In this document: positions 1 to 5,191 of the stretch, one piece after another | Layout of the letters: each line of letters begins with the position of its first letter | How positions within the stretch are numbered: position 1 is the first letter of the stretch | NCBI GenBank assembly: GCA_003557125.1 | Contig: PWPN01000102.1 | Span: 1 to 5,191, forward strand | DNA: 5,191 nt | Origin: Phycisphaerae bacterium | GTDB lineage: Bacteria; Planctomycetota; Phycisphaerae; UBA1845; PWPN01 | Reading direction: 5' to 3' | Notes under the pieces: generated by a model | What the model was told of the DNA's origin: nothing | Database searches by the model: none | The model's input: the letters and a program-made list of their open reading frames with translations, nothing else | Translations under genes and position numbers: made by a program

Positions 1-51
1 CATCCACCGCAACGCCCGCCCCCGCGACCCCCTGCTGCGCGTTCGGGTCAC
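1..51 (-). CDS. Possible N-terminus of an unidentified downstream gene, cut by the left edge
   Basis: A reading frame opens with GTG at 51-49, only 15 bp after the aspartate kinase stop codon, and stays open to the window edge. It would read MTRTRSRGSRGRALRWM, with six arginines in 17 residues. An in-frame ATG also sits exactly at 3-1 and could be the true start instead. A short, strongly basic N-terminus like this is common in front of a first membrane helix or in a nucleic-acid-binding protein, but too little is visible to choose. No clear Shine-Dalgarno sequence precedes the GTG. The close spacing would fit co-transcription with aspartate kinase. I do not recognise the protein. The frame could also be chance openness in GC-rich DNA. 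Confidence 0.3.
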   Translation of the reverse strand, partial: MTRTRSRGSRGRALRWM

Positions 52-66
52 TGGAATCTGTCGATC

Positions 67-1305
67 TCAGTCGCCGTTGTTTTCGGGAGACTTGTCGAGC
101 TCGAAGGCTTCGTGCAGAAGCTTGACCGCCTGCTCGCCGTCCTTCTTGTCGATAAGGCAGCCGATCACGATTTCGCTCGTCGAGATGTTCTGGATATTGA
201 TCATGGCCTCGCCCAGGGCCTTGAACATCCGCGACGCGACGCCCGTATGCGTTTTCATCCCGATCCCGACGATGCTGATCTTGGCGACGTTCTCGTCGGT
301 CTCGACATCCTGGATACCGATCTCTTTGCAGAGCTGCTGGCAGATGACGCACGCCTCTTTGACGTCCGAAAGCGTCGTGGTGAAGCCGATGTTCGCCTCG
401 CGCCCGTGCCCGTAGACGTTCTGGATGATGTCATCGACGACAATGTTATGCTCGGCGATTCGCGCGAAGATTCGGGCGGCCAGGCCGGGCTCGTTCGGCA
501 CGCCGACAAGCTCGACGCGGGCCAGGTCCCGCTTCAGCGTCACACCGCGGACGACGATCTGTTCCATGCCCGGTGTCTCCGCAACAATGAGAGTGCCCTT
601 CGTATCCGTCAGCGAACTGCGGACGTGGATCGGTACGTTGTATTTCTTTCCGAATTCGATGGAGCGTGAATGCATCACACCCGCCCCGAGCGAGGCGAGC
701 TCGAGCATCTCGTCGTAGCTGATGTAATCCATCTTCCGTGCCCGAGGCTCGATCCGCGGATCGGTCGTGTAGACGCCGTCGACGTCGGTATAGATCTCGC
801 ACTCGGCAGCCTTGAGCACCGCTGCCAGTGCTACCGCCGTCGTATCCGAACCCCCGCGCCCCAGCGTCGTGATCGCGCCTTCGTCGGTAATTCCCTGAAA
901 GCCCGCCACGATGACGATCTTGCCCGCATCGAGCTGGCTGTGAATCCGCTGTGCGTCGATCGATTGGATGCGTGCCTTGGCATGCACGGCGTCGGTGACC
1001 AGGCCGACCTGGCCGCCGGTGAAGCTGATCGCCTCGTGGCCGGCCGCCGCGAGCGCCATGGCCATCAGCGAGATCGAAACCTGCTCGCCCGTAGTCAGGA
1101 GCATGTCCATCTCACGCTGGGGCGGAGAAGAGTTCAGCTCGTTGGCCAGCGCCACGAGTTGGTCGGTCGTTTTGCCCATGGCCGACAGCACCATGACGAC
1201 CTGGTGCCCTTTGAGTTTCGTGCGGATCGCACGGCGGGCCGCACGCCCGATCTTCTCGGCGTCGGCCACCGAGGTGCCACCGAACTTTTGAACGATGATA
1301 CTCAT
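67..1305 (-). CDS. lysC: Aspartate kinase (monofunctional, two ACT domains)
   Basis: This cytoplasmic enzyme phosphorylates L-aspartate with ATP to give 4-phospho-L-aspartate, the entry step to lysine, methionine, threonine and isoleucine, and in many bacteria diaminopimelate. The 412-residue product is a normal length for the monofunctional class. The amino-acid kinase domain covers about residues 1-240. It has the N-terminal KFGGTSV motif (7-13), TTGEQVS (71-77), GFQG (135-138), the nucleotide-site segment TLGRGGSDTTA (147-157) and YTDVDGVYTTDPR (172-184). Two ACT domains follow at about 260-330 and 341-405, including QNV (295-297 region) and NIQNISTSEIVIG, the usual lysine/threonine allosteric region. 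The start is fixed by homology, because KFGGTS normally begins about seven residues from the N-terminus. No good Shine-Dalgarno precedes it. The gene lies 203 bp after the phosphomutase-like gene and probably has its own promoter. Family-level assignment is very secure; allosteric specificity is inferred. Confidence 0.97.
   Translation of the reverse strand: MSIIVQKFGGTSVADAEKIGRAARRAIRTKLKGHQVVMVLSAMGKTTDQLVALANELNSSPPQREMDMLLTTGEQVSISLMAMALAAAGHEAISFTGGQVGLVTDAVHAKARIQSIDAQRIHSQLDAGKIVIVAGFQGITDEGAITTLGRGGSDTTAVALAAVLKAAECEIYTDVDGVYTTDPRIEPRARKMDYISYDEMLELASLGAGVMHSRSIEFGKKYNVPIHVRSSLTDTKGTLIVAETPGMEQIVVRGVTLKRDLARVELVGVPNEPGLAARIFARIAEHNIVVDDIIQNVYGHGREANIGFTTTLSDVKEACVICQQLCKEIGIQDVETDENVAKISIVGIGMKTHTGVASRMFKALGEAMINIQNISTSEIVIGCLIDKKDGEQAVKLLHEAFELDKSPENNGD
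565..580 (-). promoter_or_regulatory. Candidate internal ribosome binding site and start for a lysC beta subunit
   Basis: Inside aspartate kinase, codon 247 is an in-frame ATG (567-565). It is preceded by GGAG (580-577) with a 9-nt spacer. The following residues, MEQIVVRGVTLKRD, mark the linker just before the first ACT domain. This matches the place where the separately translated beta subunit begins in Corynebacterium glutamicum and Bacillus aspartate kinases. Translation from here would give a 166-residue ACT-only protein, close to the known beta-subunit size. Use of this start is an inference; methionine in the linker could also be coincidental. Confidence 0.35.
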
Positions 1306-1342
1306 GTGAGATCAGTTATTCGTTAACAAGCCGTCCTCATAA

Positions 1343-1354
1343 CTCCCGAAGGAG
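1343..1354 (-). repeat. Small UUCG-loop hairpin in the lysC leader
   Basis: On the transcribed strand the sequence reads CTCC-TTCG-GGAG, a 4-bp stem closed by a C-G pair around a UUCG loop, an exceptionally stable tetraloop type. It lies about 38 nt upstream of the lysC start codon. No run of T follows, so it is not an intrinsic terminator. It could stabilise or shape the 5' leader; the stem is short and chance is possible. Confidence 0.4.
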
Positions 1355-1363
1355 ACGTTAAGC

Positions 1364-1392
1364 ATCCTACCCACTTGACTCCGGGGCGTCGA
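1364..1392 (-). promoter_or_regulatory. Weak second promoter candidate for lysC
   Basis: On the minus strand TCGACG (1392-1387) and TAGGAT (1369-1364) are separated by 17 nt, each matching the sigma-70 consensus at four of six positions. Its -35 falls in the CTCGACG direct repeat. It would give a much shorter leader than the better candidate at 1451-1479. Support is only consensus matching. Confidence 0.25.
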
Positions 1393-1400
1393 GCGTCGAG
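1387..1400. repeat. Tandem duplication of a 7-bp unit in the lysC upstream region
   Basis: CGTCGAG occurs twice head to tail (1387-1393 and 1394-1400; CTCGACG twice on the transcribed strand). It sits beside the perfect inverted repeat at 1403-1417, between the two promoter candidates. A regulator binding site is possible, but no regulator family can be named from it. Confidence 0.5.
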
Positions 1401-1402
1401 GC

Positions 1403-1417
1403 CCGGACCGCGTCCGG
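1403..1417. repeat. Perfect 6-bp inverted repeat in the lysC leader
   Basis: CCGGAC and GTCCGG flank a 3-bp centre (CGC), giving a perfect two-fold symmetric 15-bp site. It lies about 35-50 bp downstream of the best lysC -10 element, so in RNA it would form a short GC hairpin and in DNA it could be an operator. No T-tract follows, so it is not a classical terminator. Confidence 0.5.
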
Positions 1418-1450
1418 AAATACCGCCCATCGAAAACATCGCAGGTCGGA

Positions 1451-1479
1451 ATTCTAACCGGTCGGCGGGGCCGCGACAA
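1451..1479 (-). promoter_or_regulatory. Best candidate promoter for lysC (sigma-70-like)
   Basis: On the minus strand TTGTCG (1479-1474) and TAGAAT (1456-1451) are separated by exactly 17 nt, matching the sigma-70 consensus at four of six and five of six positions. It begins 30 bp after the stop codon of the phosphomutase-like gene. Initiation would be expected near 1444, giving a leader of about 140 nt before the lysC ATG. The -35 overlaps a short inverted repeat (GCGAC, 4-nt loop, GTCGC at 1473-1486). Placement is by consensus only. Confidence 0.5.
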
Positions 1480-1508
1480 ACGTCGCCCTGAAAAGGCCGG
1501 AACGCGGT

Positions 1509-2708
1509 TCACGCTTCGAGACCGGACTTCAGGAAGTATTCCATCAATTCGTGCCCGGGATCGATCAACAGGTGACTGTCGCGACCGGCCTGCTCGGAGA
1601 AGGTCGTCGCCTGGTCGCAGATGACGCCCGTACCGGCCATGCAGAACGGCACCGGGTCGGACGTATGCGTCTTGAGCCGGATCGGCGTGGGGTGATCGGG
1701 CAGGCAGAGCACCCGCCAACGATCGAACGTCGCCAGCTTGTCGAGGACGGGACCAGCCACGTGTTCGTCGATCGCCTCGAGCGCTTTGACCTTGGCAGCG
1801 ACATCGCCCATGTGGCCCGCCTCGTCCGGGGCCTCGACGTGCACCACGACCAGGTCGTACGCGTCCAGCGCCGCCACGGCCGCTGCCCCTTTGCCGGCAT
1901 AGTTCGTATCGATGTATCCCGTCGCGCCTTCGACCTCGATGAGCTTCCAACCGACACTGACTGCGATGCCCCGGATGAGATCGACGGCGGTGATGGCGGC
2001 GCCGCGCACGCCGAACCGCTTGCGAAAGGGCGCCAGGCGCGGCATCGTGCCCTGACCCCACAGCCAGATCGAGCTCGCCGGGCTTTCGCCGAGATCGCGA
2101 CGCACCACGTTGACCTCGTGGTCGGCCAGGACTTCGCGCGAACGGTTCATCAGGTCGAGGATGACATCCGACCCCTTGCCCGACGGCAGATAGCCGGCGA
2201 TCGGCTGGCCCGTCAGGTCATGCGGCGGAGTGCACGCGACGCGCATCCAGTCCGCGTCCTTGATCGTCATGAGGTGCCGATAGCCGACACCCGCATGGAA
2301 ACGGATACGTTCGTCGCCCAGGGCCGCTTCGAGATCGGCGATGAGTTTCTCGGCTTCGGGCTGGGAAATGTGACCGGCTGCGAAATCCTCCATGATCTCA
2401 TCGGCGATCGTCACGAGGTTGCATCGGAAGACGAGCTCACCGGGCTCCAGCGAGATTCGCTGGGCGACGGCCTCGAGCGGGGCACGCCCGGTGTAACACT
2501 GCGTAGGGTCGTAACCGACGACACTCAACGTCGCCACGTCGCTGCCCGGCGCGAGCCCTTCGGGAACCGTGCGGACGAGACCCACCCGCCCGCGCTGGGC
2601 GATCGATCGCATGTGCGGGATGTTGGCAGCTTCGAGCGGTGTGCGTTCATCAAGCTCGGCCAGCGGCTCATCCGCGCAGCCATCGGGCAGGATCACTACG
2701 TATTTCAT
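1509..2708 (-). CDS. apgM: ApgM-family phosphoglycerate-mutase-like enzyme; probable alternative homoserine kinase
   Basis: This 399-residue protein belongs to the archaeal-type cofactor-independent phosphoglycerate mutase family of the alkaline-phosphatase superfamily. Its length fits that roughly 400-residue branch, not the roughly 510-residue bacterial GpmI. The N-terminus reads MKYVVILPDG with metal ligand D9. The presumed catalytic serine S56 lies in GSDVATLSVVGYDP, followed by YTGRAPLEA. Other likely metal ligands are D295 and H299 in HVEAPDEAGHMGD, D338 and H339 in LPDHPTP, and H348. The generic reaction is interconversion of 3- and 2-phosphoglycerate in glycolysis. However, the gene overlaps the homoserine dehydrogenase stop by ATGA and precedes aspartate kinase, and a subgroup of this family has been proposed as homoserine kinase on the basis of such neighbourhoods. 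That role is inferred from context. The start ATG (2708-2706) is preceded only by a weak GAAGAG, which suggests translational coupling to hom. Confidence 0.92.
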   Translation of the reverse strand: MKYVVILPDGCADEPLAELDERTPLEAANIPHMRSIAQRGRVGLVRTVPEGLAPGSDVATLSVVGYDPTQCYTGRAPLEAVAQRISLEPGELVFRCNLVTIADEIMEDFAAGHISQPEAEKLIADLEAALGDERIRFHAGVGYRHLMTIKDADWMRVACTPPHDLTGQPIAGYLPSGKGSDVILDLMNRSREVLADHEVNVVRRDLGESPASSIWLWGQGTMPRLAPFRKRFGVRGAAITAVDLIRGIAVSVGWKLIEVEGATGYIDTNYAGKGAAAVAALDAYDLVVVHVEAPDEAGHMGDVAAKVKALEAIDEHVAGPVLDKLATFDRWRVLCLPDHPTPIRLKTHTSDPVPFCMAGTGVICDQATTFSEQAGRDSHLLIDPGHELMEYFLKSGLEA

Positions 2709-4030
2709 GACGCGTACTCTTCATGTTCGGAAACGACGCGGATCATCACGGGCGGCGACTTGACGACGTCCATTCGCGCGACCTCCGCCAAGGCGCTTCG
2801 CATCCGACCCTCGGCCGCCACGTCCGTAAGCACCATCACCGGAACGACCTCGCCGCCCGCCCCTTCGGGCGGCTCGTGCTGGACTACCGCGCGCAGGCTG
2901 ATGGCGTTCTCGCCGAAGATCCGTGTAATCTGGGCCATCACTCCGGGCCGATCCACCACCATCAACCGCACATAGTAGCGTAGCTCGAGTTGATCGATCG
3001 GCGCGTAGGTCGGTGGAGCCGCCTTGTCGTTGAGGTTGCGATACGCTTCGAAAACGCGCGGCTGATTGCCCACGGCGATGTCCACGAGATCGGCCACGAC
3101 CGCACTGGCCGTCGGTCGACTCCCCGCCCCGCGTCCGTAATAGAGCGTGTGCCCTACCCAGTTGCCGTAGACGCTCACGGCATTGAACGAACCGCGATTG
3201 CCTGCCAGGGCATGGTCCTCTCTCACGAAGGCAGGATGCACCCGCAGACTGAGCCCGGACGGCGTGCGGTCGGCGATCCCCAGGAGCTTGCACACGTAGC
3301 CCATCTCCTGGCCGGCCGCCAGATCCTGGGCGTCCAGATGCTCGATCCCCTCGATGTGCAGCCGATCGAAATCCACATCGACGCCGAACGCGATCGACGC
3401 CAGGATCGCCAGCTTGTGGGCTGTGTCCGTGCCGTTGACGTCGAGCGTCGGGTCGACTTCGGCAAAGCCTGCCTCCTGGGCCTCGGCCAACGCTTCGGCG
3501 TACGATTTTCCCTTGTCGGCCATCTCGCTGAGGATGTAGTTGCACGTGCCGTTCAAGATCCCGTGCAACGCCGAGATCCGGTTGGCCACGAGCCCCTGCC
3601 GGACGGCCAGGATGATCGGGATGCCACCGGCGCAACTCGACTCGAAAGCAACGCAGCGACGATGGCGGACCGCCTCGGCGTAGATCTCCTTGCCGTGGTG
3701 GGCCAGCAATGCCTTATTAGCTGTCACGACGTGCTTTCCAGCCGCCAATGCCTTCAGGACGAACTCCCGCGCGACCGTGGTCCCTCCGACCAGCTCGACC
3801 ACAACGTCGAGGTCGGGGGCTTCGATGACTTCCGAAGCGTCGGATGTCATGCATTGTTCAGGGACGCCGGCCTGGCGGATCTTGTCCGTATCGGTGTCGG
3901 CGACCCGTACCAGCTCGAGCGTGGCTGACGTTTTGCGCGCAATTTCGCTTCCCTCGGCCGCGAGGATCTCGACGACCCCCCGACCGACCGTCCCACATCC
4001 GATCAGACCGATGCGCAAACCAGCGCCCAT
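2705..4030 (-). CDS. hom: Homoserine dehydrogenase with C-terminal ACT domain
   Basis: The enzyme reduces L-aspartate 4-semialdehyde to L-homoserine with NAD(P)H, the branch point to threonine and methionine. The 441-residue product is a typical length for the ACT-containing class. An N-terminal Rossmann fold carries RIGLIGCGTVGRG (about 6-18) and VVTANKALLA (101-110, K106). The catalytic domain carries FESSCAGGIPII (129-140), LNGTCNYIL (159-167) and DPTLDVNGTDTAHKL (193-207). E191, D197, D202 and K206 have the same spacing as the active-site residues of the yeast enzyme. LYYGRGAGSRPTASAV is at 296-311, and an ACT domain at about 352-430 suggests threonine feedback. I chose the ATG at 4030 because AGGGAGG lies 8 nt upstream and the Rossmann motif begins right after it. 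The longer frames from 4048 or 4138 lack such support. The gene overlaps the next one by 4 bp. Confidence 0.97.
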   Translation of the reverse strand: MGAGLRIGLIGCGTVGRGVVEILAAEGSEIARKTSATLELVRVADTDTDKIRQAGVPEQCMTSDASEVIEAPDLDVVVELVGGTTVAREFVLKALAAGKHVVTANKALLAHHGKEIYAEAVRHRRCVAFESSCAGGIPIILAVRQGLVANRISALHGILNGTCNYILSEMADKGKSYAEALAEAQEAGFAEVDPTLDVNGTDTAHKLAILASIAFGVDVDFDRLHIEGIEHLDAQDLAAGQEMGYVCKLLGIADRTPSGLSLRVHPAFVREDHALAGNRGSFNAVSVYGNWVGHTLYYGRGAGSRPTASAVVADLVDIAVGNQPRVFEAYRNLNDKAAPPTYAPIDQLELRYYVRLMVVDRPGVMAQITRIFGENAISLRAVVQHEPPEGAGGEVVPVMVLTDVAAEGRMRSALAEVARMDVVKSPPVMIRVVSEHEEYAS

Positions 4031-4038
4031 GCGAGCGG

Positions 4039-4045
4039 CCTCCCT
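4039..4045 (-). promoter_or_regulatory. Ribosome binding site that fixes the hom start
   Basis: AGGGAGG on the minus strand lies 8 nt upstream of the ATG at 4030. It is the best Shine-Dalgarno match in the window and decides between three possible in-frame ATGs. The site itself lies inside the longer reading frames, just after the ATG at 4048. Confidence 0.8.
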
Positions 4046-4082
4046 CATGAATCCAGAGAGCGTTTCCCGTCTTCGAACCGTT

Positions 4083-4106
4083 GCGGCCGAACACTGTAGG
4101 GGCCGC
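4083..4106. repeat. Inverted repeat flanking the hom -10 element
   Basis: GCGGCC (4083-4088) and GGCCGC (4101-4106) face each other across 12 bp that contain the candidate -10 hexamer (4093-4098). A second perfect inverted repeat, GGGGC-CGCT-GCCCC (4099-4112), overlaps its right arm and lies inside the promoter spacer. A dyad around a -10 is a typical place for an operator. GC-rich hexamers also recur by chance, so this is tentative. Confidence 0.35.
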
Positions 4107-4121
4107 TGCCCCCCAATGCAA
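4093..4121 (-). promoter_or_regulatory. Candidate promoter of the hom operon (sigma-70-like)
   Basis: On the minus strand TTGCAT (4121-4116) and TACAGT (4098-4093) are 17 nt apart, with three of six and four of six consensus matches. Initiation near 4086 would give a leader of about 55 nt, ending in the strong ribosome binding site. The rest of the 255-bp gap up to the rluA-like stop (4289 side) shows no convincing gene, terminator or RNA. Confidence 0.45.
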
Positions 4122-4285
4122 GAACATCCCAAGGCCATCCGGTCGGCCCTGCGACGCTCATCCGTCGCCTAAGGAAGCGGAATTCGACAACCCGCACTAG
4201 AACCGCTACCTCACGGTCGCGGCTCGGATACCTGCACCGCTTCTCACACACACTCTTACAGGCTGTACGTAACCATCAAGGAGAC

Positions 4286-5014
4286 TCAACGCCCGTACTT
4301 GCGGAGCTGGTTCAGCGTCGCCCGGAAATCCTTGGGTAGCGGTGCTTCTGACGTGAACGGCTCACCCGTCGCCGGGTGCGTAAAAGTGAGGCGTTCGGCG
4401 TGGAGGGTGAGACGATCGATGAGGGGCCGTTCCGGGCCGCGGCGGCTGGTCTGATAACCGCGTTTGAATTCCGAGAGGCAAAGCGCCTCTGCCCCGCCGT
4501 AGTGTTCGTCGACGGCCAGCGGCAGGCCGATGTGGTTGAGATGAACGCGGATCTGATGCTGTCGGCCCGTCAGCAACTTGCACCGCAACAGCGAAAAACG
4601 CTTGAACCGCTCGACCAGTTCCCATTCGGTCTGGGACGGTCGGCCGCGCGTCCGCAGGACCGTCATGAGATGGCGCTGGCGAGGGTGCGGCGCCAGGGGC
4701 ACATCGATCAGGCCCGCCGGGGAATCCGGAACGCCCCGCACCAGGGCGAGATAGAATTTATCCACCTCGCGACGGCGAAACTGACGCGAGAGCCCGCGCT
4801 GGGCATCGATCGTCTTGGCCAGGACGAGCACGCCGGAGGTCGGCCGATCGAGCCGATGCACGAGGCGCAGTTCCGAGGCGATCTTCAACTGCTCGGCCAG
4901 CACCTCGCGCAACGCGACCTCGCCCTGCCTGCCGGGGATGGTCAATACACCGGCCGGCTTGTTGATGACCAGCAGGTGATCGTCTTCGTAAAGGATGTCA
5001 GGGCCGCGAGGCAA
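4286..5014 (-). CDS. RluA-family pseudouridine synthase, catalytic domain only
   Basis: The product isomerises uridine to pseudouridine in RNA, probably at rRNA or tRNA sites; the exact target cannot be read from sequence. The 242-residue protein begins directly with ILYEDDHLLVINKPAGVLT. It then has HRLDRPTSGVLVLAK (53-67), where D56 is the catalytic aspartate, KFYLALV (86-92), the RNA-binding/active-site segment TGRQHQIRVHL (149-159) and LHAERLTFTHP (204-214 region). There is no N-terminal S4 domain, so it resembles the short RluA/TruC-like group more than RluC or RluD. The start is TTG at 5014-5012, supported by AAGGGGAG six nt upstream and by the family N-terminus. It lies 89 bp after a ribokinase-like gene and 255 bp before hom, so linkage to the amino-acid genes looks incidental. 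Whether it has its own promoter is unclear. Confidence 0.94.
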   Translation of the reverse strand: MPRGPDILYEDDHLLVINKPAGVLTIPGRQGEVALREVLAEQLKIASELRLVHRLDRPTSGVLVLAKTIDAQRGLSRQFRRREVDKFYLALVRGVPDSPAGLIDVPLAPHPRQRHLMTVLRTRGRPSQTEWELVERFKRFSLLRCKLLTGRQHQIRVHLNHIGLPLAVDEHYGGAEALCLSEFKRGYQTSRRGPERPLIDRLTLHAERLTFTHPATGEPFTSEAPLPKDFRATLNQLRKYGR

Positions 5015-5020
5015 GACGTA

Positions 5021-5028
5021 CTCCCCTT
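5021..5028 (-). promoter_or_regulatory. Ribosome binding site for the TTG start of the pseudouridine synthase
   Basis: AAGGGGAG on the minus strand ends 6 nt before the TTG at 5014-5012. No ATG or GTG in the same frame lies at a suitable distance, so this site decides the start. Confidence 0.7.
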
Positions 5029-5103
5029 CTCTTAAAACAAACCTGCAGACGCGAGCATGGCCTGGCAGGATGACTCAACCATGCCGATCCGCCATCGTAC
5101 CTG

Positions 5104-5191
5104 TCAGGCCTGGGTTTGCGAAGCCAGGAACGCTTCGATCTCCGCGCGATGCGGGATCGAAGGCTGGGCCCCGAGGCGCGTCACCGAAATC
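5104..5191 (-). CDS. rbsK: C-terminus of a ribokinase-like PfkB-family sugar kinase, cut by the right edge
   Basis: Only the last 28 codons and the TGA stop (5106-5104) are present. The frame reads ISVTRLGAQPSIPHRAEI followed by EAFLASQTQA. The VTR-GAQPS-P-R-E-(I/V)-AFL pattern is the characteristic tail of ribokinases, in the last helix region after the PfkB catalytic motif. The catalytic GAGD and substrate residues lie outside the window. Ribokinase phosphorylates D-ribose to ribose 5-phosphate with ATP. Another PfkB carbohydrate kinase with a similar tail is possible. It is on the same strand as the pseudouridine synthase, 89 bp upstream of it. Confidence 0.82.
   Translation of the reverse strand, partial: ISVTRLGAQPSIPHRAEIEAFLASQTQA

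Noticed and set aside
1323..1439. A 38-codon minus-strand open frame in the lysC leader as a possible leader peptide
   Set aside because: It has only one lysine, two threonines and no ribosome binding site, so it does not look like an amino-acid attenuator peptide.
1473..1486. Inverted repeat just after the phosphomutase-like gene as an intrinsic terminator
   Set aside because: The stem is only 5 bp and no T-tract follows on the transcribed strand. It overlaps the -35 of the lysC promoter candidate instead.
2599..2610. A 12-bp palindrome GCGATCGATCGC
   Set aside because: It lies within conserved coding sequence of the phosphomutase-like gene, is explained by codons for Arg-Ser-Ile-Ala, and GATCGATC-like runs are frequent in this DNA.
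1551..2975. A long plus-strand open frame of 474 codons, antisense to the phosphomutase-like gene and the end of hom
   Set aside because: Its translation is rich in R, D, H and V with no recognisable domain, as expected for the antisense of GC-rich coding DNA. The minus-strand genes in the same place have clear family motifs.
2990..3928. A 312-codon plus-strand open frame antisense to hom
   Set aside because: It lies wholly opposite the conserved homoserine dehydrogenase, has no identifiable motif, and the codon bias of the real gene explains its openness.
4031..4138. Extended hom N-terminus from ATG at 4138 or 4048
   Set aside because: The extra 36 or 6 residues are not homoserine-dehydrogenase-like. 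The 4138 version would run across the promoter candidate. Only the ATG at 4030 has a strong, correctly spaced Shine-Dalgarno.
4045..4251. A 68-codon minus-strand open frame upstream of hom
   Set aside because: It has no Shine-Dalgarno or recognisable domain and spans the hom promoter candidate, so it is most likely chance openness.

Overview
The window is a GC-rich bacterial chromosomal segment, roughly 60% G+C by eye. Every recognisable gene lies on the minus strand, so transcription runs from the right edge to the left edge. It is an ordinary core-metabolism region. I see no mobile element, CRISPR array, tRNA, rRNA or phage gene. The protein sequences and the set of hom, an ApgM-type phosphomutase and lysC as neighbours remind me of Planctomycetes (Pirellulales-like). 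That placement is an inference from family resemblance, not something the sequence proves.

Reading in the direction of transcription, right to left: the last 28 codons of a ribokinase-like sugar kinase (5104-5191); an 89-bp gap; a stand-alone RluA-type pseudouridine synthase with a TTG start (4286-5014); a 255-bp gap with a good candidate promoter; homoserine dehydrogenase (2705-4030); a 4-bp ATGA overlap into an archaeal-type, cofactor-independent phosphoglycerate-mutase-like enzyme (1509-2708); a 203-bp gap with a second candidate promoter and several small inverted or direct repeats; aspartate kinase (67-1305); and possibly the first 17 codons of another gene running off the left edge (1-51).

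The centre of the window is an aspartate-family amino-acid cluster. Aspartate kinase makes aspartyl phosphate, the first committed step towards lysine, methionine and threonine. Homoserine dehydrogenase makes homoserine, the branch to methionine and threonine. The gene between them would usually be annotated as phosphoglycerate mutase. Its family, position and translational coupling to hom fit the proposed alternative homoserine kinase role better, and this is the most interesting point in the window. No classical GHMP-type homoserine kinase, threonine synthase or aspartate-semialdehyde dehydrogenase is visible here. Aspartate kinase also has a plausible internal start that would yield a separate ACT-only regulatory subunit, as known in some Gram-positive bacteria.
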